Shown here: positions 52,501-63,934 of the stretch, in pieces | How positions within the stretch are numbered: the stretch's first letter is position 1 | Layout of the letters: each line of letters opens with the position of its first letter | Source of the DNA: Caecitellus pseudoparvulus | Lineage: Eukaryota; Bigyra: Bicosoecida | DNA: 64,000 nucleotides | NCBI GenBank assembly: GCA_965644315.1 | Contig: CBFFRQ010000069.1 | Span: 186,001-250,000 of the forward strand | Direction: 5' to 3' | Translations under genes and position numbers: made by a program | The notes under the pieces: model-generated | Seen by the model: the letters and a program-made list of their open reading frames with translations, nothing else | Databases searched by the model: none | Told to the model about the DNA's origin: nothing

Positions 52501-54689
52501 TCGCTAACATGCCCTTCTGCTGTGCTGCAGATTTCTAAAAGCAGTGGGGTGCAACATGCAATGACTCCGAAAAGGAAGCCCAACGCAACCTGCCGCTGCG
52601 TGTTCAGGAGGGCTGCGTCGTGAACAGGGGCGGTGAACACAGCGCTTGGGGGGTCGCTTGTGGCGCCTGAGATGTGCACCTCAGCTACGTTTTGGCAATA
52701 CCAGGGAAGACCTTCGCCTGCTGAGTAGGCCGCTTGCGGGAGCCCGGCATCTTTCGGCGGGGGAAGAGAGACGAGGAGGTTCAGGTGATCGAGAGGGGAC
52801 TGTGAGCATGCAGCAGTGGAGAGCAAGGCTGCATCGCCTTGAGAAGTGACTGAAATGGACCGGGCAAAGGCTTCTTGCAGTGAATCGTTCCCAAGGTGTG
52901 TGGGCGGCTGAGGAAGTGCTGGGCTTCGCTGTTGCAAGACCAGTAGGGAGGCGGTGGACGTGCTATGCAGGTCTGCTGCGCAGGGAACATGCGTGTATCG
53001 CAGGCTGGCAAGGTCCAAAGGTGGCCTTATGCCTGCTGATGATGGCACGTGCCACCAGCACTGCACAGGGTTGGTGTGCACAAGCGCCAGCTCACGCCCG
53101 TTCGGCCTGAGAAGCAAGCACGATGCAAAGCCAGCGAGCAGGGCGAGGCACACCGCGGAGCAGGTGAGAGCAGCAGTGACCTGTGCAGATCTGGCAGGTC
53201 GCGAGGTCAAGTTCGCCCACCGCACTTCATCTGGCGCTGGTGCGGCCTGGACAACGACAGGCACGGCCACCGAGTCGACCAGCACCCGCAGCCGAGCAGG
53301 CTGACAACAAGTGATACAAAGTGGGCCCCCATAGGCTGATGAGGCATAGTCTGCCAGGCACCGATCTTTGGATAGCTTGGAGTTAAAGGTGATGAACGCG
53401 GCGGCGCTCTGGCACGTGCCCTGGCTGACCAGCGACTCCACAGCCGTTGCCAGCGCTTCCCGGCGCTTGCTGATGGCGGGCGCCTTCGCAAGAGCAATGG
53501 CCCGAGCAATTTGCACTTGTTCAGTGGGCCCCCCTCGCAAGAGGTCTTGCTTGGCTGCCCGCTGGGCAAGGAAAGCATCGTCGTGCCGCGCAAGCGAGGC
53601 CAAGGCTGCCAGTGCACTTGCCTGCTGCGCTGCGCTTGTCTTGACCAGCTTGAGGTCAGCAAGCCACGACCCTCTAAGGGCTGAGTTTGGAACTGGGGCC
53701 GCTTCGCTGGTCTGCACCGTGACCGCACCGGCGACTGCCGGCAACAAGCGGTTGCGAATGCTGGTAGGGCAGCAAGCCTCGAGGGTGGGCAGCCGACGGC
53801 AGGGTCGGCGCTCATTCGCAAGCTTTCCAGCATCATACATCCCTCCAAAGTGGCGGCGAAGATGCTGGGGCGTCGTGTGTGACGGGAGCCCTGATACCAA
53901 CACCGAGTATGACGCGACGCTTGGGCGCAACGCTTCGCTGAGAGCCGTCTCGGCCCGGATGCTGCGGCGCAAGAGCACCACTCCAGCAGCAAGCACCAAC
54001 GCAATGAGCAGCTCCCCCGAGACAAGAAGGATGTCTGCGTCTACGCGAACACCCGAAAGTGGTGAAGCGGGCAGGCAATGAGGAAAGCTGCCAACGCCCC
54101 AGGCCAGCTGGGTGGTATTCTGCAGAACCGAAGCAGCACACACAGGGCGCACCTGGAAGGCCGCCAAGGATGTGCCTACAATCATTCGCGGGAGGGCAGT
54201 GGGGATGTACGATACAGCTGCATGGCTCTGCAACATCCACCCGAGAGGAGCTGAGGCAATAGCCATGAGCACCACAGCCACCACGGACCCGATCAAGAAG
54301 CGAGGGACAAGCGATGCACTAAGCCCCACCGCATGTGCTTGACAGGGCACGCAGCAGTCTTTGGCTCGAGTTTGCCTGCCACCGCTCCACCAACGCACTG
54401 TGCCACGTATCGCAGTGAGCGTTTCGTGCCTCGCGTTTCGCGCCGGCGCACAGGCGACGTTTGAGCACTTACACTGGTTCAGAGGCTGCATAGTATCCGC
54501 AATAGACCGCCGCAAATCCTGGGGATCAATGGCTTCAAGCATCTTGGCTCCCGCTTCGCCAGCCCTTGCCCTGGACCGGCCGCCCACTCCCTGCGCGACT
54601 GTGACTTGAGGTGAGTCCTGCGGTGACTGCTCCCTGCTGCCAGCACTTCCCGCCTGAGTCCACTTGCCCTGACTTCCTGCCCCAGACAT
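49548..54689 (-). CDS. Very large multi-pass membrane protein, OSCA/TMEM63-like
   Basis: Intronless, 1,713 residues. The N-terminal third has the layout of OSCA/TMEM63/CSC1 osmo- or mechano-sensitive channels: a membrane helix near 130-150 (FLIGSVVAVVLMAIASAPLG), another near 225-250, then a cytosolic RNA-recognition-like domain (SYSVLVSGLPSHTTPQHLRR, later AAFITFNSKLSKDRCLADYA). The family-typical exit reads QAAPAPDEVRWANLTSR, followed by a helix (AALTCSAVCLALLAGFASCL). After this come an extracytoplasmic stretch of about 170 residues with NxS/T sites and about eight more hydrophobic helices to near residue 1060. The last about 550 residues are polar, with a short coiled-coil and the end motif RQVWDNWFDLGY. 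It is roughly twice the size of ordinary family members. The similarity is weak beyond the first third, so the call is tentative. Confidence 0.6.
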   Translation of the reverse strand: MSGAGSQGKWTQAGSAGSREQSPQDSPQVTVAQGVGGRSRARAGEAGAKMLEAIDPQDLRRSIADTMQPLNQCKCSNVACAPARNARHETLTAIRGTVRWWSGGRQTRAKDCCVPCQAHAVGLSASLVPRFLIGSVVAVVLMAIASAPLGWMLQSHAAVSYIPTALPRMIVGTSLAAFQVRPVCAASVLQNTTQLAWGVGSFPHCLPASPLSGVRVDADILLVSGELLIALVLAAGVVLLRRSIRAETALSEALRPSVASYSVLVSGLPSHTTPQHLRRHFGGMYDAGKLANERRPCRRLPTLEACCPTSIRNRLLPAVAGAVTVQTSEAAPVPNSALRGSWLADLKLVKTSAAQQASALAALASLARHDDAFLAQRAAKQDLLRGGPTEQVQIARAIALAKAPAISKRREALATAVESLVSQGTCQSAAAFITFNSKLSKDRCLADYASSAYGGPLCITCCQPARLRVLVDSVAVPVVVQAAPAPDEVRWANLTSRPARSAQVTAALTCSAVCLALLAGFASCLLLRPNGRELALVHTNPVQCWWHVPSSAGIRPPLDLASLRYTHVPCAADLHSTSTASLLVLQQRSPALPQPPTHLGNDSLQEAFARSISVTSQGDAALLSTAACSQSPLDHLNLLVSLPPPKDAGLPQAAYSAGEGLPWYCQNVAEVHISGATSDPPSAVFTAPVHDAALLNTQRQVALGFLFGVIACCTPLLLEICSTAEGHVSDQASQLSTAARVFLAATAVCIACPVLWNARPTGPFAAFAATAPGTLASLEPRWWAQVAPVIAVACGAHGLLFPLPHLLAGVLRRSQAALAGRHLSRDAVLQSLARPHLPIGAFVGGSLFQVFACSLLVLGFPAVAAVTVAVMAWWLAIWCAMARWTHLGTVQSTALLWSGMPKVLLWLAGVRACWGWWLVSDPAYSVTSLGPTLDLALGSILHSASALGGGVMYELLGRLHSASGLAVVCAWLAWGVWCLSTVIWQQTCGLVMTSNIMQSWCSASMRGCIPRACTCCVQWGDDLDLGERAECHAVLSIGAADGAPPFTGPHFAVPHRFSVSNLAAPVPLDRASRAACCSGSMQGGVMGSKAWMAAPLPQTNGLLPVHFMLWTPSAIEAAASAGVLQNRTLVKAGQHIPTWFAAACVGSGSYDMARHPTAWRVAVTLAYMTRCARGRLPFKVTEWRDTLNSHWARLLAQAGVSAVCAANWRTGWQAPSADKPDGSHCSSIHTALPTADTLPAVFSQLKKPRTQLRKASVSDAVVASYEGDGWMARQGAVLALASAETKSHEDRSVMAQPSPSVSPLRREPARYAMSGIQRLKLKQRKGWEAPAGFKAFPFTQSWQTSERETQAEFWTLAQAARKAALQGDASVGEALAPRVVEVDMEPESSPLATPAQHEAHVDGYGSHHGEPLAGEQRDHMIHESGVAGTDHVSATCGRLPARAGSSMVTVASETAEARLSTMPDTPPSANGHLVQHLGVVDSGGVGSLDSRPSTGALVSLLHDERREWVTKGIEEGVKSSTQLDEPNRTRALSQDLHTRGRASALLMDERGNIDLEATAHRVKQLKLAAQEAGHGQVALFKGSDDDQIVTEGGHNMVLGGGAVRSEVHASHTSTGDVKLLAVEHKVKVYNQNLTDAVRLEREIKARLTVAGLKPDSAWRPGPVMHSAPDGSSAHPRALESVLKKPYAQQREASRRTELARTRQVWDNWFDLGY

Positions 54690-55115
54690 GCTTTGACGAG
54701 GCTGGCCTCACGTGAGCTGCTTCACTCTGGGGCTGATCCGTGGCAGCAAGGCGGCTGAGTGACTTGGGATGCAAGCGTTCGTCGTCACGCGACACAGCCG
54801 AGGCGCACGGAACGTGACTCTCTCACCAACATGCATACCTAGCAAGAAGTGGGACCGAGCCTGCTATGGTCTGGTGCTGCTCTTCAAGCAGTAGGCAAGG
54901 AGGGCCGGTTTTGTACCCACCCTGCGGTCCCAGCGCCAAGATCCCCCCCTCATGGCTACAAAGCGCACCCCTCAAATTCCACACACACGACCTGCTGGCC
55001 GCAGAGCCCACAAGTGCCACTGGCAGTCCATGTCTCATCCCTCAGCTCAGCTCGACATTTTCAGCGCAGACGTGGCCCAGTGTGGTAGCCCTGTGAGCAC
55101 TCTTTGCTTGAGGGC
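54690..55115. other. Divergent intergenic region (OSCA-like / Asp hydroxylase)
   Basis: This 426-base region lies between diverging start codons. No exon, RNA gene or recognisable motif is visible. Confidence 0.5.
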
Positions 55116-56184
55116 ATGGCGGCAGGTGAGGGCAAGGACGCCTGCTCTGGTGTGCCCAGCTCGGAGGTGTTCCCAGATCTAGACATCAAGCATGTTGATC
55201 CTACAGACAGTATCCCTGCCGTGGATGGCGTGGGCCCGGGCTTCTACGACTGGAGGGTGGTGTTTCCCTTTCTCGATGCCGTGCTGAGCCTGCGCGCAGA
55301 GCTGGCTGAAGAGGCCAAAAGTACACCCTGGTGGTACGACTGGCCGGAACAGAGTTTGTACAGCAAGGAAGATGGCATGGACTGGAAGGTAGGTGTGTGC
55401 AACCCGCCCCTGTCTGCGGAGGCGCCACTTGATGCTGGCGGACGTCGCAGGTGATGCCCTTCTGCCATACATTCCCTGCCAATCAACCGGAGAACAGGAC
55501 ATGGGTCGACAAGCACACGCAGGCCTGTCCCAAGATTGCGCGTGTGCTTCAGGCTATCCCTGGAGTGCGCACGGCCCTGCTGTCTAGGCTGGGAGCGGGA
55601 ACTGTGCTGAGTGTGCACCAGGTGCGAGAAACTCCAGCGAAACGCGAGCACGCCTCAGCCCATGTCCTGCCCTAGGCGTGCCTTCCACAGGGGTGGGCAA
55701 TTTTATCAAATCATGTGCTTAGGTGCCACCTCCCTCTAGATGTGCCAGACCTTCCGAGCAAGCTGCACATTTCGGCAGGCGACCAAACGTCGCCTTGTGC
55801 TGCCAGCCCTGGGCCTGGCTTCACGCCGCACTCTGCGCTGCCCGACGGAGAGGACGCAGACCTGCACCCCCTCTCCCCCCCCGGTGGGTCCTGTGGATTA
55901 GTTGTGGATTCCCATGTCACCTACCATAGCACCGAGGACATTGTCGTCTTTGACGATTCTCACCGGCACTACGCCTTCAACAAGCACCCCAGCAAGGACA
56001 GGCTCATCCTCATCTTCGACATTGCACGTCCTGACAGCGTCCCACCAGGCGTCGCCGTGGGGGAGACCACTGAGCAGGTGAGCGCCAGGCCCCGCATGCG
56101 CAGTGTGGCATGCCATGCCCTCGCCACCCCCTCCCCCACCCGCCACCTCCGCAGCTGCAAGGCTTCATCGACCACTTTACGTGA
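55116..56184 (+). CDS. Aspartyl/asparaginyl beta-hydroxylase domain protein (2-oxoglutarate oxygenase)
   Basis: An Fe(II)/2-oxoglutarate dioxygenase of the Asp/Asn beta-hydroxylase family. Four exons (55116-55388, 55451-55621, 55691-56077, 56155-56184; introns 62, 69 and 77 bases) give 286 residues. The third exon uses the acceptor at 55690, which restores SVHQGWAILSNHVLRCHLPL; this holds the first iron-binding His (RCHLPL) and the cofactor-binding Arg. The second iron His is in VVFDDSHRHYAFN, followed by RLILIFDIARP. As in the family, iron is held by two His without a third Asp/Glu. No signal peptide or membrane anchor is visible, unlike animal ASPH, so it is probably cytosolic. The target protein is unknown. 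The last exon encodes only LQGFIDHFT. Confidence 0.88.
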
Positions 56185-56237
56185 CCTGCGTCACCCCAGT
56201 GCCTGGCTCGCACGGATACCAGCGCAGGCAATGCACC

Positions 56238-57547
56238 TCACTCGTCTGCGCTGGGCAGAGGCCACTCCACAGCCGGCGCCGAACTGCACATGTACAGGAA
56301 CGCCTCCAGGGGCACGCCTTCCCACAAGACACAGGCCTTGTGGGGGGACAGCAGGGCCGGGCGCCCAGCACTGCCGTATGGGAAAGGGTCTGGACTGAGC
56401 ACAGCCCGCACGGTGGGCCCAGGCACCCCCTGTATCACCTCCAGGGCCAGGCTGGCTCCAAACCCCAGCAGGGTGTCGGGGTACTGCGCCACTCGCATGG
56501 CTGCCATGAGGCTGAGCAGGGTGTAGTCGTGCCCACTGTACAGCACGAGCCTCTGCCCGCCCCCTGCAGCAGAGGCGCCTGGGGCACCGCCTGCGGCAGC
56601 TGCGGCGGCCAGGTCCTCCCCCACCTGGCGCAGCAGCGGGCCCGCCATACGCGCCCCCTGCCCTTCTGTGAAGAAACGCTCGTTCCACACACACCGCGCG
56701 AAGCGCCGCACTGCTGCGCGGTCCTCCACATCCAGCCGTGAATGCAGGGCCAGGCAAGAGGGCGCCACGAGGGGCGGCGGCCCTGACCCGCTCGCCAGCG
56801 CAGCTGCGTTGCCTTCAAAGCCCCCCTCGCACGCCACCAGCTCGTGCAGATGTGTCATGTGCCAGAGGGCTGAAGACACCCTCCAGGTGGTCTCGGCAGA
56901 GGCCTTTGCGCCGCTGCCGCGAATGGTCGTGGTGCAGTCTGTGGCCCTGTGCAGCAGCCTGCGCAGGGCACCTTCGTTTCGCCCGGCCACGCCGCCGAGG
57001 CGCTTGCCCACCCTCACACTCGTGCACCAGTCGGCGTACGCCTTCCGCTGGCCCCACAGCTGAAAGCGGTCGTCGGACGGCGTGTCCATCAGCGGCTTCG
57101 GCAGCGTGTCGTCCTGCGCGCCCTTCCACCCTCGCAGCAGCGCTGCGCCAGACTTCCACACCCGAGCCTTGCTGCTGCTGCGCCAAGTCACTGAGCCGAG
57201 GTCAGACACGAGGTGTCGGTACAACGACTTGAAATACCTTCCCAGGCTCTCCATCTGCTGGGTGCCATTGCTGTTGAGCGTCTCTGCCTTGCCTGGGAAT
57301 CAGCGCGTGGGCAGCGCCAGCGTGCGGATTTTGCAGGCGACCTGCGTGCATCCCAGCAGCACACACCTGCCCACACAGACGAAGCCGCACAGTCAGGGAA
57401 ACTCTTCAGGGCACCTCGACTTGGGTACCTGCTGCCATGTCGAAAAATCACGAGAGCTGCCAGGGGCTGACTGCTGGCGTAGTCCGGGACGAGGGGGGGA
57501 ATTGAGGAGGCGTCCTCCGCCCCAGGCCGAGCAGACGGCCGCTGCAT
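56238..57547 (-). CDS. Histidine acid phosphatase (clade-2 histidine phosphatase)
   Basis: A phosphomonoesterase that uses a phospho-histidine intermediate; relatives act on inositol phosphates, phosphoxylose or general phosphoesters. Two exons (57547-57367 and 57292-56238; a 74-base intron) give 411 residues. The catalytic motif is LVIFRHGSRYPSRGAL, and the distal proton donor lies in VLYSGHDYTLLSLMAAM. The splice yields VWAGKAETLNSNGTQQMESL, the usual helix before LGRYFKSLYRHLV. No signal peptide is seen, so an intracellular enzyme is likelier than a secreted one. Substrate class (MINPP-like or PXYLP-like) cannot be decided from these motifs; the SGHD motif rather than HAE argues against a strict MINPP assignment. 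Confidence 0.85.
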
Positions 57548-57771
57548 GTCGACCCAAGCACTGGCATGCAGCTCTACGTGGCAAAGAGGGTGTGTGTGAC
57601 CTGGGTTCTGGGTTGTGGCTGCGGAGGCGCGATGCCCAGCTGCAAACTGGGCACGCTTGCAAGCGACGCAGTGCCACGCCCAGCCTCAAAACCCACAGCC
57701 TGCTGAGCACCCCAGCAGCGTAACGTACACACGTGCACGACCACGTGCGCGACGCCGGCACTGGTAACACC

Positions 57772-59923
57772 ATGGCCAGTGTTCATGTGCCCCGGCGGCC
57801 AGCCGGATCAGGCGGCGGCGGCCCGCGGCCTGGCCCGCCAGTTGGAGCCCGCCGGACCCATTCCCCCATCCGCTCCCGCGGCAGCAGCAGCGCCAGGACG
57901 GGCACTCGCAGCGCACGCAAGGACAGCACACAGGAGGAAATCGAGTACATGGCGAAGCAGTCAGAGCTCTTCACTCGCCGCATTGAAGTGGAGCGCAGGC
58001 GCGCAGCAGAACTCGACAAGAAGCTCAAGGTGAGTCGAGTCGCCCGCGACCCTCCCGTTTTGGTGGCGTTTCTTGCGCCAGCGCCACGCAGCGGACGGAG
58101 CGCCGCTGGCCCTGGCACTCGGTCCGGGTGCATGTGGTGTGTGGTTGCAAGCTTCTCACCAGCGCACCCTGCGCCATCGCTGGTTCCCGCAGATTTCGCG
58201 CGTGAAGCTGGAGGAGTCCCGACGTGCAATCGCTGGCCAAGACGACGTCGTGGACGCCCGGCACCGCAAGCACAAGTTCAAGACGGTGCAGAACAAGGTG
58301 GACCACATGTTGAAACGCCTGAATGAGCAGGTGCGTTGTGCAGAAGGTGGTGGGGCGCCCTTCTTTCGTCGCGGCACGCCCAACGCGCCTGCCCTGCACA
58401 GCGTGCCAAGAATGAGGGCCTGAAGCGCAAGATCGAAGCGCTGCGGCGGGATAAGATGCACATGAACGAAGTGGCGCAGAAGTTGGTGCGTGCCGCGCTC
58501 TTGGCGCAGCCAGGCCTGCCGCGCGCCACCACGCCGCCACTGCCTCTGCTGCGCTCAGCGAGCGGAAATCGACAGCCAACTCATGGAGGAGGCCGATGAC
58601 AAGAAGGAGCTGCGCAAGTGTGCCGAGCGCAGGGACGCTGCCGAGCGCGAGATCAAGCTGTTGCAGAGCACTATCACGACAGAGCTGGCGGCCTTTGAGC
58701 AGGAGTTCAAGGCTCGCGTGGAGGAGGGCACAGCGGTGCCCACACGGTCGTTGGCCGAGATCCAGCAGGACGCCGCTGCAGCGTCATCTCCCACGGCGCG
58801 CTTCGGCTCACCCCGTGAGGGAGAGGAGGGCGCCATGTCCTTCGATCAGGAGCTTGAGCTGAGGCACCGCTCCACGCGGTCGTTCTGGGACATCGCCCGG
58901 CGTGAGGTGGAGCTGGCGCAGCAGGGCCGGGAGTTGCAGCGCTTTGAGGATGCCTTCGCGCAGATCCAGGAGGAGACTGGCATCCGCACCATCGACGAGA
59001 TGGTGACGGAGTTCGTGTCCAGCGAGGACCAGAACTTCTCCCTCATCACCATGATCAACGAGCTGAACCAGGAGATCGAAGCGATGGAGGTGGAGAACGC
59101 CGAGCTGAAAGCCAAGGTGAAGGCAAAGCAGGAAGGCACGGGGCAGCAGGAGGGCAAGCGCCAAGGCCTGTACTCGGAGCTGCAGGCGTCTGTGGAGGTG
59201 AACCAGGACAAAGCCACGCAGTACGACCGGCAGCAAGAGATGTGCCTGCGGTACATCGACGTCATGAAGCCGGGCATTCACTCCCTGTTCCAGAAGGTGT
59301 CTGCGGGGGACGACGCCATGGTGGAGAGCTTGAACTCCACTGGCGTGTCAGATGGCAACATCATGGAGTTCCTGGGCTTCATCGAGCAGCGCGTCACGCA
59401 GATCTGCCAGCTGTATGAGATGTCACTGCGGGGAGAGTCCCTGCCCATCGGGGAGGGTGGCGCCATCGGTGACTCCGACTCCCCTTCCAAGCACCACCCG
59501 GCAACCGCCCGAGGCGGGGCCCTGTCCACTGCCGCCTTGGCGGCCCCTGTGCAAAGCAGGGTGGGGGGCTCCGGTGCCCCGCGGCGCACTAACGCCACTG
59601 GCGTCCTCATCGCGCCCGTCGTGCCCACGACGCTGGGGGCAGGGGACGACGACGACGCTCTCAGCGTGGGGGGGGGTGTGCGTGGCGACAGCAGCGTGGA
59701 GGTGCCATACTACCCCGGGGGCTCCTCGGACGTCGGCAGTGGCTCCTCCTTCATCACCGAGTCCACTGCCGCAGTGTACCGGCGGGCTGGCCTGCCTATG
59801 CCTGTGAGTGTGCAGGGGCTGGAGGCGCAGATGTCGGGGGGTGTCCTGAGCAAGTCTGGCACCGTGTCCGGCACCATGTCTGCGTCGGCGTCTCGCTCCC
59901 TCATCTCCTCCTCCCACAAGTAG
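57772..59923 (+). CDS. ODAD1: Outer dynein arm docking complex coiled-coil protein (ODAD1/CCDC114/ODA1 family)
   Basis: Coiled-coil protein that anchors outer dynein arms to axonemal doublets. Four exons (57772-58029, 58193-58330, 58402-58485, 58559-59923; introns 163, 71 and 73 bases) give 614 residues. All introns lie in the first 800 bases. After a basic Gly/Arg/Ser-rich N-terminus, heptad sequence runs almost unbroken: EIEYMAKQSELFTRRIEVER, VVDARHRKHKFKTVQNKVDH, MLKRLNEQRAKNEGLKRKIE and ALRRDKMHMNEVAQKL. Then come the family block IRTIDEMVTEFVSSEDQNFS and LITMINELNQEIEAMEVENA. A conserved ending region (MEFLGFIEQRVTQICQLY) precedes a low-complexity tail of about 160 residues. It shows that the organism builds motile cilia. 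Confidence 0.87.
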
Positions 59924-60000
59924 GCGCCGGCGCCGGGCAGAGCGCCCTGCTGCTCTGCATTGAATGCATTGACCCTGTTCGCAGGCGGAGCCTGCCGCGC

Positions 60001-63000
60001 TTACGACGACAGCGTGATGACAGGCGCCCCCGACCCTCGCACGAGGATGACTGTGCCCAGCTTGGCAGACAGCACCTCCATGTACGTGGAGAGCAGGGCA
60101 GGGGGGTAGTGCGACTTGGGCAGAGGCATGACGATGAAGGTGACGGTGGCAGAGGCTGACGTGTCCCGCACCAGCTCTGCGCAGCGCAAGATGTGCTTGG
60201 CCTCCTGCACCAGACTGCGGCGCACGTCCTTGTCCATGTCCTCTGGGCACCTCGCCCATGACTCCACCGAGGGCGGAGTGGGCGGAGGCGCGGCACTTTC
60301 TGCCGCAGGGGCAGAGGCAGTCTCCTCCCGCGCCAGTGCCTCCAGAGCCTCGGGGCGGATGTTGGGCGGCAGGGCCTCCCCGGCAGCTGCACCGGGCACC
60401 TGCACCCCCTGGAAGTCATCCGGGAGCAGGCCTGGGTACAGGGCGTTGAAGGCGTCAATGGTGTCCTGCCGCACGGCAGCGTAGTCCATCTTGAAGCTGT
60501 GGCTGTGTCCCTGCAGGCGCAGCTTGTTCATGAGCACGGCCAGGCGCTGCGTGCGGCTCTGCGCCTTCAACGTGGCATCTTGGTCATCCTCGTCGGGGGA
60601 GCCTGTCGTGAACACGCGCAGTGTGTGGCTGCTGAACTGCGGGTGCTGGGTGAGGATGTGCGGCAGCAGCACAGCCAGGCCGCCTTCGTCTGCCAGCCAC
60701 CAGACGTCCACGGTGGGGGGGGTGTCCCCTGCGGGTGGGGACACGATCTCCACCGTGCCGTTGGGGGCGACGCGGGCAGCGGCCTGGCCCCCCGTCACAC
60801 TCTGCACAGGAACAATGCCATCGTTCATGGAGCAGGCCGGGTCGCGCAGGACGACCGTGCCCATGCCGGCGTTGAGGGCGTCTCCCAGCAGCTGCTCGAA
60901 GTCCGTGATGCGGCTGAGCAACACGCCATCCAGGTCAGACGTGTTCAAGGCTGTGCGGTCGGTCTGGGTGCTGGTGGGGCGCAGGAACCAGCCCTCGGGG
61001 TACGAGTGCACGAGGGTGTTGGCGCGCAGCGTGCCGACGCCGCCCAGCTGCAGCAGCAACTGCGAGCCACGGCGCAGGGTGGGCGCCACGAGCACCTCCG
61101 CCATGAGGCCTTGGCGCTGGGAGTCAGAGAGGGCCAGGGCGGCCAGCCCCGACGATCCCACGTACTGCCGGCCGTGGACGCCGTAATACCCAGAACTGGC
61201 CCGGCGGGTGAGCGGCGCCTCCTCGTCGCCGGTGGGGCCAGTGCCGTCTGTCGCCACGCCGACGTTCTTGTCCAGGACGATAGCTCGGTCCAGCATCTTC
61301 TGGTTGCGGCGGCGCTGGGCGTTGGCAAAGGCCACGAAGCGCTCCTCGTCCACGGGCACGGCGGCCTCCAGCAGGACCTGGCCGATGACGGAAATGCCGC
61401 GGCCCTTGTACAGCTTGGCGATGAACATGATGAGGTTCTTGCCCTGGTCGGAGCGGGGGTCGTCGGTCAGGACCAGGTAGGAGGGCCGGTAAGTCTTGAC
61501 GTGCCCGCGCCCCTCCACGTCTGTGCGCACCTGCCGCAGCTTGTACAGCGCCTTGACAGCGTTCAGGTAACGTGCTGCGTCGCCCGCTGGGCCCCAGTGC
61601 TTGGGGGGGTCTGTGTACTCCAGGTACTTGTACAGGGCAATGCAGATGACAACGGAGACAAGGGCGTTGATCCAGTCAAAGGCAAACATGACGATGACGC
61701 AGAGCACCGCCCCAATCGCTGAGACGTACTTGTTGTAGTAGATGAAGGAGGGCCTCCAGCCAGGCGTCTCAGACATGCTGGCTGCGAAGACGGCGTAGTT
61801 GGTGAGGGCGTAGGAGATCATGAAGAAGTTGGAGATGAGGGGTGCGATGGCGTCCAGGCGCCCGATGAGGACACAGCCGCAGGCGACGACGAAGGTGAGG
61901 AAGTACCCCCGCTTGGGCTCCACGGACTCCCCGGACTCCTCTTCCATCGCAGCGACGTTGTCCCTGTCCTCTGCCAAGGCGGCAGCCCCTGTCGTGCCTG
62001 CCACGGCAACGGTGTCCACGAGGAGGGGGTGGGCTCCAGGCCCCTGTTCAGAGGCGCCTGCAGCTCCCCCGCTGGGTGTTGCCGCAGGCGGCCGGGCACT
62101 CTTGGAATCCTCTTCCTTGCTCTCCTCCTCGTCGTCCAGCTGGGCGAACCAGTTCAGGAGCCAGAAGTTGTACAGCTTGTCCTTGGCCAGGGCCTGTAGG
62201 ATGCGGGGGGCCCCCACCAAGGAGGCGAGCGCGGAAGACAGGGTCGCGGCAAAGACGCCGGCAAAGAGCAGAGGTTCCCACACAGCCATGTCCTTCATGA
62301 TCAGGCGGTTGTACACGAGGCCACCAGAGGGAGCAGACACCCCCCCCACCTCGTCGTTCACAGCCCGCACCCAGTCACCGGTGTTGTACGCGTACGTCAC
62401 GTTGACGCCGTTCACCACCGCAGACACTCCGTCACACACGTCGCCTTCGCACCGCACAGCTGCCGAGCCCACCACCCACAGTAGAGCGATGTACGTGATG
62501 AAGGTGACGACGATGCCCCACAGGGTGCCCTTGGGGATGGCCACGCTGGGGCGGGCTAAGTCCCCGCTCATGTTGGCGCCGGCCATGATGCCGGTGACAG
62601 CGGGGAAGAAGATGGCGAAGACGGAGAAGAAGGTATGCATCTCCCCTGTCTCCAGGTCCAGAGTGTACTTGGGCTCCAGCACGTCCGAGACACTGGCGGT
62701 GCCCACCCCGTAGAAGCCGGCTGCGTTGTTGGAAGCCTCGCTGGGCACAGTCGGGAGGAAGGCGCCGATGAAGACGGCCAGCATGGCGATGATGAGGATG
62801 ACCAGCAGCAGGATCTGCACTTTCGCGTACCACCCCACGCCGATGAGGGCGATGATGAGCAGGAAGACGTTGGTGCAGATGCCGATGATGCGCAGGTCGT
62901 TGATGGGGTCGCCCGTGAAGCTGCCGGAGCCGTCCGGCGACACGTAGATGCCCACCACCGACTCGGCGAAGCCGATGACGTACAGGCTCACCGCGACCGA

Positions 63001-63934
63001 CTGTGCGACGTAGAAGAGCACACCCAGTGCGCCGCCGAACTGCGGGCCCAGGGCGCGGGAGATGAGGTAGTACGCGCCTCCGCCCTTCACTTCGCCGTTG
63101 GTGGCGATGGCGCAGAGGGAGAGGGCAGTGATGGTCGTGACGACGTTGGCCAGGACGATGATGAGGGTCCCCATGCCCAGGCCGGCTTGGCCTGCCACCC
63201 AGCCCAGGCGCAAGAACATGATGACGCCCCTGTGCCGAGGGAAGAAGGCGCGCGCGGTGTCCAGCGAAGGTGGGCGAGGGGCAAACTCGGAAGCGGCAGC
63301 CTGGCGCAGGAGCCCCAGGGCGAGAGCGGGGAGGCCTGCGGCCGTCATGCACGCACCAGATGTTCAGCAAGACGGGCACCATGACGCCTTCGAACCAGCC
63401 CAGCTTGGTGGCGGCCGGAGCGGCGGCCTTGGCCTCTCCCTGTGAAGGGCAGAAAGGAAGGTAAACACGGCGTCACAGACAGCGGCGACCCCAAGCGTGG
63501 CGCCACTGGCAAGGGAGAGGAGTCCAAACACAGGGAGGCACAGCAAGGGCTGTGACGGAATTGCTAGCCTTTGGCGATGCGTGGGCCGAGCAAGACCACA
63601 AGCAGTCCGGCAACCCGCGGGAGTTGAGCAAGGAAACGCTACGCCAACGCCCGCGCAACCGCACATCAGGCGCCACGCAACAGCCCACACGCGCAGGGCC
63701 ACGAGTCAGCACTTACACCGCCGCTGGCTGTTCCTTGAGGGGCTTCCTTTGCTGCCCTCTGAGCTGCCTGCCCTCCCAATGCCTGCAGCCGGGGGAGCGC
63801 CGAGACCGGTTGTGATGGGCTGCAGGCGATGCCTGCTCTGCGGCACTTACGCCGGACGCGAAGGCAGCGACGTCCAGGTTCGCCCGCCCACCGCCTTGGC
63901 GGTAGGTGGATGTACCTGGCTGAGCTGCGTCCAT
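60001..63934 (-). CDS. Cation-chloride cotransporter (SLC12 / NKCC-KCC family)
   Basis: Electroneutral K+/Na+/Cl- cotransporter used in volume and osmotic control. Four exons (63934-63851, 63782-63717, 63439-63357, 63229-60001; introns 68, 277 and 127 bases) give 1,153 residues. The third splice builds LLNIWGVIMFLRLGWVAGQA, the hallmark first helix. Then come TLIIVLANVVTTITALSLCA, GGGAYYLISRALGPQFGGAL and the second half of the 12-helix core. A loop of about 60 residues with NxS/T sites lies between helices 5 and 6, closer to KCC than NKCC layout. The C-terminal domain ends SHYPPALLSTYMEVLSAKLG and GTVILVRGSGAPVITL, as in animal members. The first two exons are inferred from phase and splice signals only. 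Confidence 0.92.
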
